The position numbers and the translations under genes are program-made. Under the pieces are notes generated by a model, which was not told where the DNA came from, did not search any database, and saw only the letters and a list, made by a program, of their open reading frames with translations. Shown in pieces: positions 12,831 to 21,236 of a stretch of DNA of 64,000 bases; position 1 is the first letter of the stretch; every line of letters begins with the position of its first letter. The stretch is from Azoarcus sp. KH32C (GTDB lineage Bacteria; Pseudomonadota; Gammaproteobacteria; Burkholderiales; Rhodocyclaceae), in the NCBI RefSeq assembly GCF_000349945.1, contig NC_020516.1, positions 1,426,001 through 1,490,000 of the forward strand. The letters run 5' to 3'.

Positions 12831-13541
12831 TCAGAATCGGATTTCAATGGCCCCGTCCGCTCTGGCCGTGCCGGTCACCACTTGTCCATTGGCGAGGCGC
12901 ACTCGCACCGCCTCGCCTGCGGCGGCGGCGTTCATCGCGCGGCCTTCGTTCGCCACGGTGAAGCCGTCGCCGACGCCGAGGATCTTCACCGTTTGGCCTT
13001 GACGGACGATCTGCGGAAGGATCAGAGCATCGGTGGTGATCGCGCTGCCCGCTGCGATGCTATAGCGGGCGCGTTGGCCTACGGCTTGGGTCGTATCCGT
13101 GAGCGGTGCGGAAGATTCGGCCGCGATGTCGCCGGTTCGGCGTTCAAGGTCGGACGGGGAGAGTATCTGCCCGCCGCGTATGGCGCGGCTTGCGACGAGA
13201 TAGTCGGCGACGACCGCGACTTGGACAGGGAGATAAGCGGTCCAGGTGACGGGCGACTCGCAGCGGATGCCGAGGTTGAGGCGCCCCCAGGCGCGGGTGC
13301 CCGGAGGGAGGAAGGCCGTGATCGCTGCGCATGTCGGCAGTTGATTTCGTGGATCGAAGGGGCTGATCTGGATGCTGACCTTTCCGGGAAGTGCGGTGGT
13401 CTGTTGCTGCAGAAAGGTCCGCGCGGCGCGTTCGACGGGTTCGGGATTTTGCTGCGCTTGGGCAGGGGCGGCGAGCGCGCTTGTGACGATCGCAAGCAGG
13501 CCTGTCAGCGACCGGATGTGTCTTGGGATTAGGTTGGGCAT
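12831..13541 (-). CDS. flgA: Flagellar P-ring assembly chaperone FlgA
   Basis: A periplasmic chaperone that assists FlgI polymerisation into the P ring. The 236-residue protein starts at ATG 13541 with a signal peptide ending near APAQAQQ. A C-terminal SAF-like domain follows (SRAIRGGQILSPSDLERR, then VRQGQTVKILGVGDGFTVANEG and NGQVVTGTARADGAIEI), the usual FlgA tail. A longer frame to 13598 has no support. It is divergent from flgB across about 250 bp and is followed by flgM after 87 bp. Confidence 0.93.
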   Translation of the reverse strand: MPNLIPRHIRSLTGLLAIVTSALAAPAQAQQNPEPVERAARTFLQQQTTALPGKVSIQISPFDPRNQLPTCAAITAFLPPGTRAWGRLNLGIRCESPVTWTAYLPVQVAVVADYLVASRAIRGGQILSPSDLERRTGDIAAESSAPLTDTTQAVGQRARYSIAAGSAITTDALILPQIVRQGQTVKILGVGDGFTVANEGRAMNAAAAGEAVRVRLANGQVVTGTARADGAIEIRF

Positions 13542-13793
13542 GACGGGGATTGCATCACGCGCGAGACGCAGAGGCAACCCGGCTGTCGCGGGCGGCAAGG
13601 ATTGCCGTTCAGGGCCGGATGCGGTGGGGTGGGCGGCAGTTCAAGCGGCGAAATTAGCCGGTATTTGCCGGTCTTATCGCCGCAAGGAGGGTGTGCAGCG
13701 GGGACTAAGATCGCTGGCATGGAAGGTGCAATGAGGCAAGTGCCCGACGGTAAGTCTTATCGGCAGATGGCTCGCAAACTTGAGGTGATGCAA

Positions 13794-14198
13794 ATGAAAA
13801 CCCAACTGGACAATGCGCTGCAGTTCCATCAGACGGCTCTGAATCTGCAGGCCCAGCGTCAGCAGATGTTGGCTTCGAACATCGCCAATGCCGATACGCC
13901 GAATTACAAGGCGCGCGACATCGATTTCCGTTCGGCGCTGAAGGGCGCGCTCGGTGAGCGTAGCGCACCGTTGGCGCTGACAGGAACGTCCGAGAAGCAT
14001 CTTTCCGCCGCGGACAGTATGCCATTCGGCGCTTATGTGGGGTATCGGCGGGATTTCCAGTCGAACGTCGACGGAAACACGGTGAACATGGACGTGGAAC
14101 GCGCCGCCTTTGCCGAGAATTCGGTGCATTACGAGGCGAGCGTCACGTTCATCAACAGTCTGCTGCGGGGCATGCAGACGGCGATCAGCGGGCAGTGA
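13794..14198 (+). CDS. flgB: Flagellar basal-body rod protein FlgB
   Basis: A proximal rod subunit exported to the periplasm. The 134-residue protein contains the rod/hook signature ASNIANADTPNYKARDIDF near the N-terminus and a C-terminal helix (VTFINSLLRGMQTAISGQ). ATG 13794 is chosen because GAGG lies 8 nt upstream; longer frames reach 13602 without a comparable site. It is first in the flgBCDEFGHIJKL run. Confidence 0.95.
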   Translation: MKTQLDNALQFHQTALNLQAQRQQMLASNIANADTPNYKARDIDFRSALKGALGERSAPLALTGTSEKHLSAADSMPFGAYVGYRRDFQSNVDGNTVNMDVERAAFAENSVHYEASVTFINSLLRGMQTAISGQ

Positions 14199-14215
14199 TC
14201 CGGGGGTAGGCGGTC

Positions 14216-14623
14216 ATGAGCAGCATGTTCAACGTTTTCGGTATTGCGGGGTCGGCGCTGCATGCGCAGTCAGCGCGTCTGAACGCGACTGCATCGAACC
14301 TGGCAAACGCGGACAGCGTCGCAGGGCCGGATGGGCAACCGTACCGGGCCAAGCAAGTGGTTTTTACGGCGACGCCGGTGGCGGGCCCGGGCAGTCTCGG
14401 CGTGCAGGTCAGCGGTGTCGTCGAAAGCGCGGAGCCGGGGCGGATGGTGTACGAACCGAGCAGCCCGGCGGCGAACGGGGATGGCTATGTGCAGATGTCG
14501 AACGTGAATGTGGTCGAGGAGATGACCAACATGATTTCGGCATCGCGGGCGTATCAGACGAACGCCGAGGTGATGAACACGGCGAAGTCGCTGATCCAGA
14601 GAACGCTGCAGATCGGGCAGTAA
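14216..14623 (+). CDS. flgC: Flagellar basal-body rod protein FlgC
   Basis: A proximal rod protein of 135 residues. The N-terminal ATASNLANADSVAGPDGQPY is the FlgC form of the rod motif. The C-terminal VNVVEEMTNMISASRAYQTN is the conserved axial helix. It starts 17 bp after flgB. Confidence 0.97.
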   Translation: MSSMFNVFGIAGSALHAQSARLNATASNLANADSVAGPDGQPYRAKQVVFTATPVAGPGSLGVQVSGVVESAEPGRMVYEPSSPAANGDGYVQMSNVNVVEEMTNMISASRAYQTNAEVMNTAKSLIQRTLQIGQ

Positions 14624-14639
14624 GAGGGCGGAGTGAATC

Positions 14640-15317
14640 ATGGCAACGGTCAATAACACGGTTTCGTCGGCGGCGGATGCCGCAATGGCAACGTTGAGCC
14701 GCAAGGCGACGGACACGAAGAAGGCCGACGCGGATACCCAGGGACGCTTCCTGACGCTGCTTACGGCGCAATTGAAGAACCAGGATCCGATGAATCCGAT
14801 GGACAACGCGCAGGTGACTTCGCAGCTCGCGCAGATCAGCACGGTCGACGGGATTGAGCGGCTCAATACGATGCTGGGGCAGCTGATGGATGGGCAGCAG
14901 TCGTCCGAGGCGATGCAGGCGGCGTCCTTGGTGGGCCGCGGCGTGCTGATCCCCGGGAAGGGGCTGACGCTCGGGGACTCCGGCGCGCTGGGGGGCTTTT
15001 CGCTGGACGTGCCGGCAGACAAGGTCACGCTGCATATCAAGGATTCGAGCGGCTTGGAGGTCTCGAAGGTCGATCTCGGCTCCTTCGACGCCGGAACGCA
15101 CGACTTCCAGTGGGACGGCACGACGCTCGACGGCAGTCGAGCGGCGAACGGGAAATATACGGTAAGCATCGAGGCATCGACCGCCGACCAGGCGGTGACG
15201 GCGGAGGCGCTGCAGTTCGGTGCGGTGACGAGCATCTTGCGCGGCGCGAAGAGCACGGACTTGCAAGTGGGCGATCTGGGCATCTTCAAGATGTCGGACG
15301 TCAAGCAGATTGTTTGA
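14640..15317 (+). CDS. flgD: Hook assembly scaffold FlgD
   Basis: The hook-capping protein that guides FlgE polymerisation. The N-terminal export and capping region contains FLTLLTAQLKNQDPMNPMDN, the FlgD hallmark, at about residues 37-56. The rest folds as the FlgD Ig-like and Tudor-like domains (SSGLEVSKVDLGSF, then ANGKYTVSIEAS). The protein has 225 residues. It sits between flgC and flgE, as in most betaproteobacteria. Confidence 0.97.
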   Translation: MATVNNTVSSAADAAMATLSRKATDTKKADADTQGRFLTLLTAQLKNQDPMNPMDNAQVTSQLAQISTVDGIERLNTMLGQLMDGQQSSEAMQAASLVGRGVLIPGKGLTLGDSGALGGFSLDVPADKVTLHIKDSSGLEVSKVDLGSFDAGTHDFQWDGTTLDGSRAANGKYTVSIEASTADQAVTAEALQFGAVTSILRGAKSTDLQVGDLGIFKMSDVKQIV

Positions 15318-15345
15318 TTGATACGGGATTCGCAGGGAGACGGTC

Positions 15346-16605
15346 ATGGCATTCCAGCAAGGGTTGAGCGGGCTGAATACGGCCTCCAAGGCGCTCGATG
15401 TGATCAGCAATAACGTGGCGAACTCGAATACCATCGGCTTCAAGGCCGGGCGTGCGGAGTTTCAGGATGTCTTTGCCGCGGCACTCAACGGTGCGGCGTC
15501 GGGGGTGCAGGTTGGCATCGGGTCGGCGATCGGCGCGGTGACCCAATCCTTCTCCCAGGGAAACATCACCACGACGAACAACCCGCTCGATGTAGCGATC
15601 AATGGCAACGGCTTCTTCCGCATGGCTGCGCCGGATGGAACCGTCGCCTATACGCGGAACGGCCAGTTCGACGTGAACAAGGACGGGTTCATCGTCAATT
15701 CACAGGGCTTCGAGTTGACGGGGTTTTCGGCCGTAAACGGAGTGATCCTCGCCGGAGCGACGCCTAAGGCCATCCAGCTTGATTTCTCGGACGTGCAGCC
15801 GAGCCCGTCGGCGACGATGACACTTGCGATGAATCTCGATTCGCGCGACCCGGTCTCGCCGTCTTTCGATCCGACGAACCCGACGCCGCTTGATCGGACC
15901 AACGTGACGGCGGGCGGCTACAACTTTTCGACATCGGCCACCGCCTACGACACCCTCGGCAATGCGCATACGCTGAGCTTCTTCTTCCAGAAGACGGGGG
16001 CGGGGACGTGGAACGGGTATTACCAGGTGGATGGCACCGGAAACGCGACGGCGATCCCATCGCCGGGCTCGCCTCTCGTGTTCGATAACGCGGGCGCGAT
16101 TACGTCGGGCGGGCAGTTCAATATCACTTTCCCGGAATTTGCGGGCACTGGGGCTTCGGCGACGCAGAGCATCGCCTTCGATCTCGCGGATTCGACGCAG
16201 TTCGGTAGCCAGTTCGGGGTGAATACCTTGCGTCAGGACGGCTTCGCCTCGGGGCGCCTGACCGGGATCACGATCGGCAACGACGGCGTGATCCTGGGCC
16301 GCTACAGCAACGGCCAGAGTCGCGATCTGGGGCAGGTCACGCTGGCGAACTTCCAGAGCCCGAACGGATTGCTTTCGCTAGGCGGCAACCTCTGGGCGGA
16401 GTCGCCGGATTCGGGACAACCGATCATCGGTGCGCCAGGCAGCGCAAACCTGGGGCTGCTGAATGCCGGCTCGCTCGAGGAGGCGAACGTCGATCTGACG
16501 GCGCAACTGGTGCAGCTGATTGTGCAGCAGCGCGCCTATCAGGCGAACGCGCAGTCGGTGCGTGCGCAGGACCAGATCCTGCAGACGATCGTGAATCTCG
16601 GCTAA
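15346..16605 (+). CDS. flgE: Flagellar hook protein FlgE
   Basis: The structural subunit of the hook. The protein has 419 residues, with N-terminal SNNVANSNTIGFKAGRAEF and C-terminal EEANVDLTAQLVQLIVQQRA axial helices. The central hypervariable domain is exposed on the hook surface. SFSQGNITTTNNPLDVAINGNGFF is the FlgE/F/G central motif. It follows flgD by 28 bp. Confidence 0.97.
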   Translation: MAFQQGLSGLNTASKALDVISNNVANSNTIGFKAGRAEFQDVFAAALNGAASGVQVGIGSAIGAVTQSFSQGNITTTNNPLDVAINGNGFFRMAAPDGTVAYTRNGQFDVNKDGFIVNSQGFELTGFSAVNGVILAGATPKAIQLDFSDVQPSPSATMTLAMNLDSRDPVSPSFDPTNPTPLDRTNVTAGGYNFSTSATAYDTLGNAHTLSFFFQKTGAGTWNGYYQVDGTGNATAIPSPGSPLVFDNAGAITSGGQFNITFPEFAGTGASATQSIAFDLADSTQFGSQFGVNTLRQDGFASGRLTGITIGNDGVILGRYSNGQSRDLGQVTLANFQSPNGLLSLGGNLWAESPDSGQPIIGAPGSANLGLLNAGSLEEANVDLTAQLVQLIVQQRAYQANAQSVRAQDQILQTIVNLG

Positions 16606-16641
16606 GGGCGCTGACCTTAGCCGGTAACGGAGGGAGCCATC

Positions 16642-17385
16642 ATGGATCGCCTGATCTACACCGCGATGACCGGTGCGAAGAGCACGCTGGGGCAGCAGGC
16701 CGCGGTGGCTCACAACCTGGCGAATGCGTCGTCCACCGGTTTCCGGGCCGAACTTCATCGCTTGCGTTCGGTGCCGGTGCAGGGCGAAGGCTTGCCGACG
16801 CGCGCTTTTGTCGTCGATGCCAGCGTGGCGTCGAATTTCGAGACGGGGGCGCTGCAGCAGACCGGACGCACGCTCGATGTGGCCGTGCAGGGCAAGGGCT
16901 GGCTCGCGGTGCAGATGCCGGATGGCTCGGAGGCCTACACCCGCAACGGCAGTTTCGAACTCAGCGCGAACGGCGTGCTGCAGACGCGCCATGGCCAACC
17001 CGTGATCGGCGACGGCGGACCGGTTTCGGTTCCGCCGGACAGCGAAATCACGATCGGGAACGATGGTTCGATTTCGGCACTGACCGGTGGTGGCGCCGAG
17101 AACGTCATCAATGTAGTCGGCCAGCTCAAGCTCGTGAATCCGCCCGAAGAGTCGCTGGTGCGCGGGGATGATGGGCTTTTCCGCTTGCGTGCCGGCGGGG
17201 CTGCGCCGCGTGACGAGAATGTGCGCGTCGCGGGTGGATTTCTCGAGGGCAGCAACGTCAGTGTCGTCGACCAGATGGTGACGATGATCTCGCTCGCCCG
17301 TCAGTTCGAGATGCAGACCAAGATGCTGCAGACCGCGCAGGAGAATGACCGCGCGGCGACGCAGGTGCTCGCTGTCGGCAGCTGA
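16642..17385 (+). CDS. flgF: Flagellar basal-body rod protein FlgF
   Basis: A proximal/distal rod junction subunit of 247 residues. The FlgF-type start MDRLIYTAMTGAKSTLGQQA and the motif AHNLANASSTGFRAE identify it. The C-terminal NVSVVDQMVTMISLARQFEM is the axial helix. GGAGG precedes the ATG. Confidence 0.97.
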   Translation: MDRLIYTAMTGAKSTLGQQAAVAHNLANASSTGFRAELHRLRSVPVQGEGLPTRAFVVDASVASNFETGALQQTGRTLDVAVQGKGWLAVQMPDGSEAYTRNGSFELSANGVLQTRHGQPVIGDGGPVSVPPDSEITIGNDGSISALTGGGAENVINVVGQLKLVNPPEESLVRGDDGLFRLRAGGAAPRDENVRVAGGFLEGSNVSVVDQMVTMISLARQFEMQTKMLQTAQENDRAATQVLAVGS

Positions 17386-17522
17386 TCGACGCGCAGCGAC
17401 GAGGGGAATTAGCGGGTCTTTTCGGCGGGTGTTCCGGCGATTGAATCGACCTGGCGCGCCGTAAACTGGCCCTAATACTTGCAGGCAGAGTGTCTGCCGG
17501 CTCAGAAAAGGGAGTCAGGATC

Positions 17523-18305
17523 ATGATCCGCTCGTTGTGGATTGCCCGTACGGGTCTGGATGCCCAGCAAACCCAGCTGGATGTCATCTCGAACAACCTC
17601 GCCAACGTTTCGACCAATGGTTTCAAGCGCGGCCGGGCGGTGTTCGAGGATCTGATGTACCAGACGATCCGTCAGCCCGGGGCGCAGAACACCCAGCAGA
17701 ACCAGATTGGCAGCGGCCTGCAGCTCGGCACCGGCGTGCGCACCGTCGCGACCGAACGGATTCATTCGCAGGGTGCCCTGCAGCAGACGGGCAATCCGCT
17801 CGACATGGCGATCCAGGGCAACGGCTTCTTCCAGGTGACGCTGCCGGACGGCACGACGGGTTACACCCGTGACGGCGCTTTCCAGCTCGATTCGCAGGGC
17901 CAACTCGTGACTTCGAGCGGCTATCCGGTCGAGCCGGCGATTACGGTTCCGGCGGACGCGCAGACGATCACGATCGGCAAGGACGGTACCGTGAGCGTGC
18001 TGCAGGCCGGGCAGACCGCGCCGACGGTGGTCGGCTCGATCCAGGTGGCGACTTTCGTCAATCCGGGTGGCTTGTCCAGCGCGGGTGAGAACCTGTTCCG
18101 CGAGACGGCCTCGAGCGGGGTCGCGACGCCCAATACGCCGGGAACCAACGGCGCCGGCGTGATCAACCAGCAGTATGTCGAGACCTCGAACGTGAATGTC
18201 GCCGAAGAACTGGTGAACATGATCTCGACCCAGCGCGCCTATGAGCTCAATTCGCGGGCGATCCAGACCTCGGATCAGATGCTGGGCCGGCTGACGCAGC
18301 TGTAA
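17523..18305 (+). CDS. flgG: Flagellar distal rod protein FlgG
   Basis: The main subunit of the distal rod. The 260-residue protein begins MIRSLWIARTGLDAQQTQLD, which is nearly invariant in FlgG and fixes the start at ATG 17523. GGAG lies 8 nt upstream. SNNLANVSTNGFKRGRAVF and the C-terminal NVNVAEELVNMISTQRAYE motifs follow. The 137-bp gap after flgF is the largest inside the flgB-J run and may hold an extra promoter. Confidence 0.98.
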   Translation: MIRSLWIARTGLDAQQTQLDVISNNLANVSTNGFKRGRAVFEDLMYQTIRQPGAQNTQQNQIGSGLQLGTGVRTVATERIHSQGALQQTGNPLDMAIQGNGFFQVTLPDGTTGYTRDGAFQLDSQGQLVTSSGYPVEPAITVPADAQTITIGKDGTVSVLQAGQTAPTVVGSIQVATFVNPGGLSSAGENLFRETASSGVATPNTPGTNGAGVINQQYVETSNVNVAEELVNMISTQRAYELNSRAIQTSDQMLGRLTQL

Positions 18306-18315
18306 GGAGCGCATC

Positions 18316-18990
18316 ATGAATTCGGCCAGGAGGATCGTCGGCGTAGCGGCCTTGCTGCTGTCGGGCTGTGCGTCGATCTATTCGACGCCGCCGACAGTCG
18401 TGCATCAGCCGATGAGCGTGCGGCCCGAAGCGGCGCCACAGATGCCGCCGGCGAACGGGGCGATCTATCAGGCGTCGATGGTGCGTCCCTTGTTCGAGGA
18501 TCGGCGCGCGCGGCATGTCGGCGACACGCTGACGATCAATCTGGTCGAGCGCAACACGGCCCAGAAGGCGGCCAACAGCAGCGCCACGCGCGGCTCCGAC
18601 GTCTCGGGCGGCATCACGGCCGCGTCGAAGGTGCCGCTCGCAGGTCTCGCGGGCATGAACCTGCAAGCGAAAGTCGATTCCGATTTCGCCGGCAAGGGCG
18701 CGTCGGCCGCCAACAACCTGTTCAACGGCACGATCACGGTGACCGTGATCGAAGTGTACTCGAACGGCAATCTGCTCGTTTCGGGCGAGAAGCAGATGGC
18801 GCTCAACCAGGGCAGCGAGTTCATCCGCTTCTCCGGTGTCGTCAATCCGAACACGGTGACGACGGCCAACAGCGTGCAGTCGATCCAGGTCGCCGATGCG
18901 CGAATCGAGTACAAGGGCAGCGGCTACATCGATGAGACGAACACGATGGGATGGCTGCAGCGCTTCTTCATGAACGTGTTGCCGTTCTGA
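18316..18990 (+). CDS. flgH: Flagellar L-ring lipoprotein FlgH
   Basis: Outer-membrane ring subunit of the flagellar bushing. The signal peptide ends in a lipobox (LLSGC) with Cys18 as the acylation site. SLFEDRRARHVGDTLTINLVE-like sequence (VRPLFEDRRARHVGDTLTI) and GSGYIDETNTMGWLQRFFMN at the C-terminus are typical. The length of 224 residues is normal. It lies 10 bp after flgG. Confidence 0.97.
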   Translation: MNSARRIVGVAALLLSGCASIYSTPPTVVHQPMSVRPEAAPQMPPANGAIYQASMVRPLFEDRRARHVGDTLTINLVERNTAQKAANSSATRGSDVSGGITAASKVPLAGLAGMNLQAKVDSDFAGKGASAANNLFNGTITVTVIEVYSNGNLLVSGEKQMALNQGSEFIRFSGVVNPNTVTTANSVQSIQVADARIEYKGSGYIDETNTMGWLQRFFMNVLPF

Positions 18991-19012
18991 GTTGGGGTCC
19001 GGGGAGCTGGTG

Positions 19013-20128
19013 ATGTTTGGCATTGGCAGAATGCTGCGGGTGGCGGTGGGCGTGCTTGGCATGCTCTGCGTGTGCGCTGCGGGCGCCGGCGAGCGCCTGA
19101 AGGATCTTGCGTCGATTGCCGGGGTCCGCGAGAACCAGCTCGTCGGCTACGGTCTCGTGATCGGGCTGGACGGCAGCGGCGACCAGACGACGCAGACGCC
19201 CTTTACCGTGCAGAGCATCATCAACATGCTCGGCAACATGGGCGTGACGCTGCCTCCAGGGACTAATCTCCAATTGAAGAACGTTGCCGCGGTGATGGTG
19301 ACGTCCAGTCTGCCGCCCTTCGCGCGGCCGGGCCAGCAGCTCGACGTGACGGTGTCGTCGATGGGTAACGCGAAGAGCCTGCGTGGCGGCACGCTCGTGA
19401 TGACGCCCTTGAAGGGTGTCGACGGCCAGGTGTACGCGGTGGCGCAGGGCAATCTGCTGGTCGGCGGGGCGGGCGCGGCCGCCGGCGGGGCATCGCAGAC
19501 GATCAACCACTTGTCCGCGGGGCGGATTCCGGGTGGGGCGACCGTCGAGCGATCGGTGCCGAATGCGCTGGGGCAGGGGGAGTTTGTCGTCTTCGAGTTG
19601 AACGACACGGACTTCGGCACGACTCGCCGCGTCGTCGATGCGATCAATCTTGCGACGGCGCCCGGCACGGCCCAGGCGCTGGACGGACGGACGATCCAGG
19701 TGCGCGCGCCGCTGGATGTCTCGGATCGCGTGGGCTTCCTCGGCAAGCTCGAGAATCTGGAGGTGACGCCCTACCAGCAGGCGGCGAAGGTGATCGTCAA
19801 TTCGCGCACCGGCTCGGTGGTGATGAACCAGAGCGTGACGCTGCAGAACGTCGCGGTGGCGCACGGTAATCTGACGGTGTCGGTCGGAACCGGCGCCAAC
19901 GTGAGCCAGCCGGCGCCCTTGTCGGGCGGCCAGACGGTCGTCGTGCCGAAGGGCCAGGTCGATATCCAGCAGGGGGCGGGCAGCCTGATGAATGTGCGGG
20001 CCGGTGCGAACCTCGCCGAGGTCGTGAAGGCGCTCAACGCGCTCGGCGCAACGCCGATGGATCTCGTGAGCATCCTGCAGGCGATGAAGGCCGCCGGTTC
20101 GCTCCGCGCCGATCTCGAGGTGATCTGA
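19013..20128 (+). CDS. flgI: Flagellar P-ring protein FlgI
   Basis: A periplasmic P-ring subunit around the rod, assembled with FlgA. The 371-residue precursor has a signal peptide cleaved near AGAGE. The mature start ERLKDLASIAGVRENQLVGY is a FlgI signature, as is the C-terminal NLAEVVKALNALGATPMDLV. ATG 19013 has GGGGAG 6 nt upstream and begins the signal peptide; a TTG at 18992 would add only seven residues. Confidence 0.97.
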   Translation: MFGIGRMLRVAVGVLGMLCVCAAGAGERLKDLASIAGVRENQLVGYGLVIGLDGSGDQTTQTPFTVQSIINMLGNMGVTLPPGTNLQLKNVAAVMVTSSLPPFARPGQQLDVTVSSMGNAKSLRGGTLVMTPLKGVDGQVYAVAQGNLLVGGAGAAAGGASQTINHLSAGRIPGGATVERSVPNALGQGEFVVFELNDTDFGTTRRVVDAINLATAPGTAQALDGRTIQVRAPLDVSDRVGFLGKLENLEVTPYQQAAKVIVNSRTGSVVMNQSVTLQNVAVAHGNLTVSVGTGANVSQPAPLSGGQTVVVPKGQVDIQQGAGSLMNVRAGANLAEVVKALNALGATPMDLVSILQAMKAAGSLRADLEVI

Positions 20129-20129
20129 C

Positions 20130-21170
20130 ATGGTGGCCGTGCCGCAGATCAATGCGATGGATCCGAACGCGATGGCCGATCTGAAGCGGCTGTCGCGGGA
20201 CAATTCGCCTGAGGCGCTGCGCGCGGCGGCCAAGCAGTTCGAAGCGCTCTTCCTGCAGACGGTGCTGAAGTCGATGCGGGAAGCGGTGCCGTCGGACGGG
20301 ATGCTCGATAGCGACCAGACGCGCATGTTCCAGCAACTGCAGGATCAGCAGATGGCGATGAACATGGCGCAGGGCAAGGGAATCGGGCTGGCCGATGCGA
20401 TCTTCCGCCAGATGGGCGGAGAGGCGGCGCTGAAGGCGCAGGGCGGGGCGGCGCCGGAGGGCAGTCTCGACATCTCCCATGTCGTGAGGCGACCGGCAAA
20501 TCCTGCCCTCGTGGGCGCTGGGGCGGCAAACGCTGCCGGCGACGACGTGGATTTGCCGGGGATCGGCGACGGGATGGACGCGGCGCTGCGGCTCATGCGC
20601 AGCCGATCGGGTGATGCGAGCCAGCGTGCGCGCACTGAGGCGTCGAGCGCGGCTGCCGGGGCGAATGGTGCCGGTGGCGCGGGCGGGCGCAGCGTCGGCG
20701 ATGGCGCGCGCGAGTTCGTGAACCGCGTGTGGAACCAAGCCGCCGACGCGAGTCGCAGCACGGGGATTCCGGCGCATTTCATGGTCGCGCAGGCGGCGCT
20801 CGAGAGCGGCTGGGGCCGCGGCGAACTGCGCCGCGCGGACGGTTCGCCGACGCACAATCTCTTCAATATCAAGGCCGGCAGCAACTGGAAGGGCGACGTC
20901 GTGGAGCTCCCGGTCACCGAGTACGTGAACGGTCGTCCGCAGACCGAAACCGCGCGTTTCCGGGCCTACGGATCTTACGGCGAGGCTTTCCGCGACTACG
21001 CGAACCTGCTTCGCAGCAGTCCGCGCTATGCGGACGTGCTGGGGCAGACGGATGCTGCGGGATTCGCCCGCAGCCTGCAGCAGTCGGGCTACGCGACCGA
21101 TCCGATGTATGCCGACAAGCTGACCCGCATCATCGGCGGGGCGACGCTGCGGACGGCGCTGGAAGGGTGA
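20130..21170 (+). CDS. flgJ: Peptidoglycan hydrolase and rod scaffold FlgJ
   Basis: A dual-domain protein. The N-terminal rod-capping domain (EALRAAAKQFEALFLQTVLK, residues about 25-110) is followed by a low-complexity linker. A C-terminal glucosaminidase-type domain (GIPAHFMVAQAALESGWGRG) then opens the peptidoglycan for the rod. The 346 residues fit the two-domain beta/gammaproteobacterial form. It starts one base after the flgI stop. Confidence 0.96.
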   Translation: MVAVPQINAMDPNAMADLKRLSRDNSPEALRAAAKQFEALFLQTVLKSMREAVPSDGMLDSDQTRMFQQLQDQQMAMNMAQGKGIGLADAIFRQMGGEAALKAQGGAAPEGSLDISHVVRRPANPALVGAGAANAAGDDVDLPGIGDGMDAALRLMRSRSGDASQRARTEASSAAAGANGAGGAGGRSVGDGAREFVNRVWNQAADASRSTGIPAHFMVAQAALESGWGRGELRRADGSPTHNLFNIKAGSNWKGDVVELPVTEYVNGRPQTETARFRAYGSYGEAFRDYANLLRSSPRYADVLGQTDAAGFARSLQQSGYATDPMYADKLTRIIGGATLRTALEG

Positions 21171-21185
21171 GGGGCAAAAATTGGC

Positions 21186-21212
21186 AGAAGTTTTGCTAGT
21201 TAGTGCCGTAAG
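21186..21212 (+). promoter_or_regulatory. Candidate FliA (sigma28) promoter before flgK
   Basis: AGAAGTTT, an 11-nt spacer and GCCGTAAG resemble TAAAGTTT-N11-GCCGATAA. The element sits in the flgJ-flgK gap, 25 bp before the flgK ATG. flgKL are class III genes in many bacteria, so a FliA promoter here is expected. Confidence 0.55.
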
Positions 21213-21236
21213 AGCAGTAGTAACGAGGTAAGCATC

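Noticed and set aside
17467..17483. Sigma54-like TGGCCC...CTTGCA before flgG
   Set aside because: The GG-to-GC distance is 11 nt instead of the required 10, so it is not called.
18968..20326. A 452-codon minus-strand frame
   Set aside because: Antisense to flgI; composition is His/Arg-rich and unlike a real protein.
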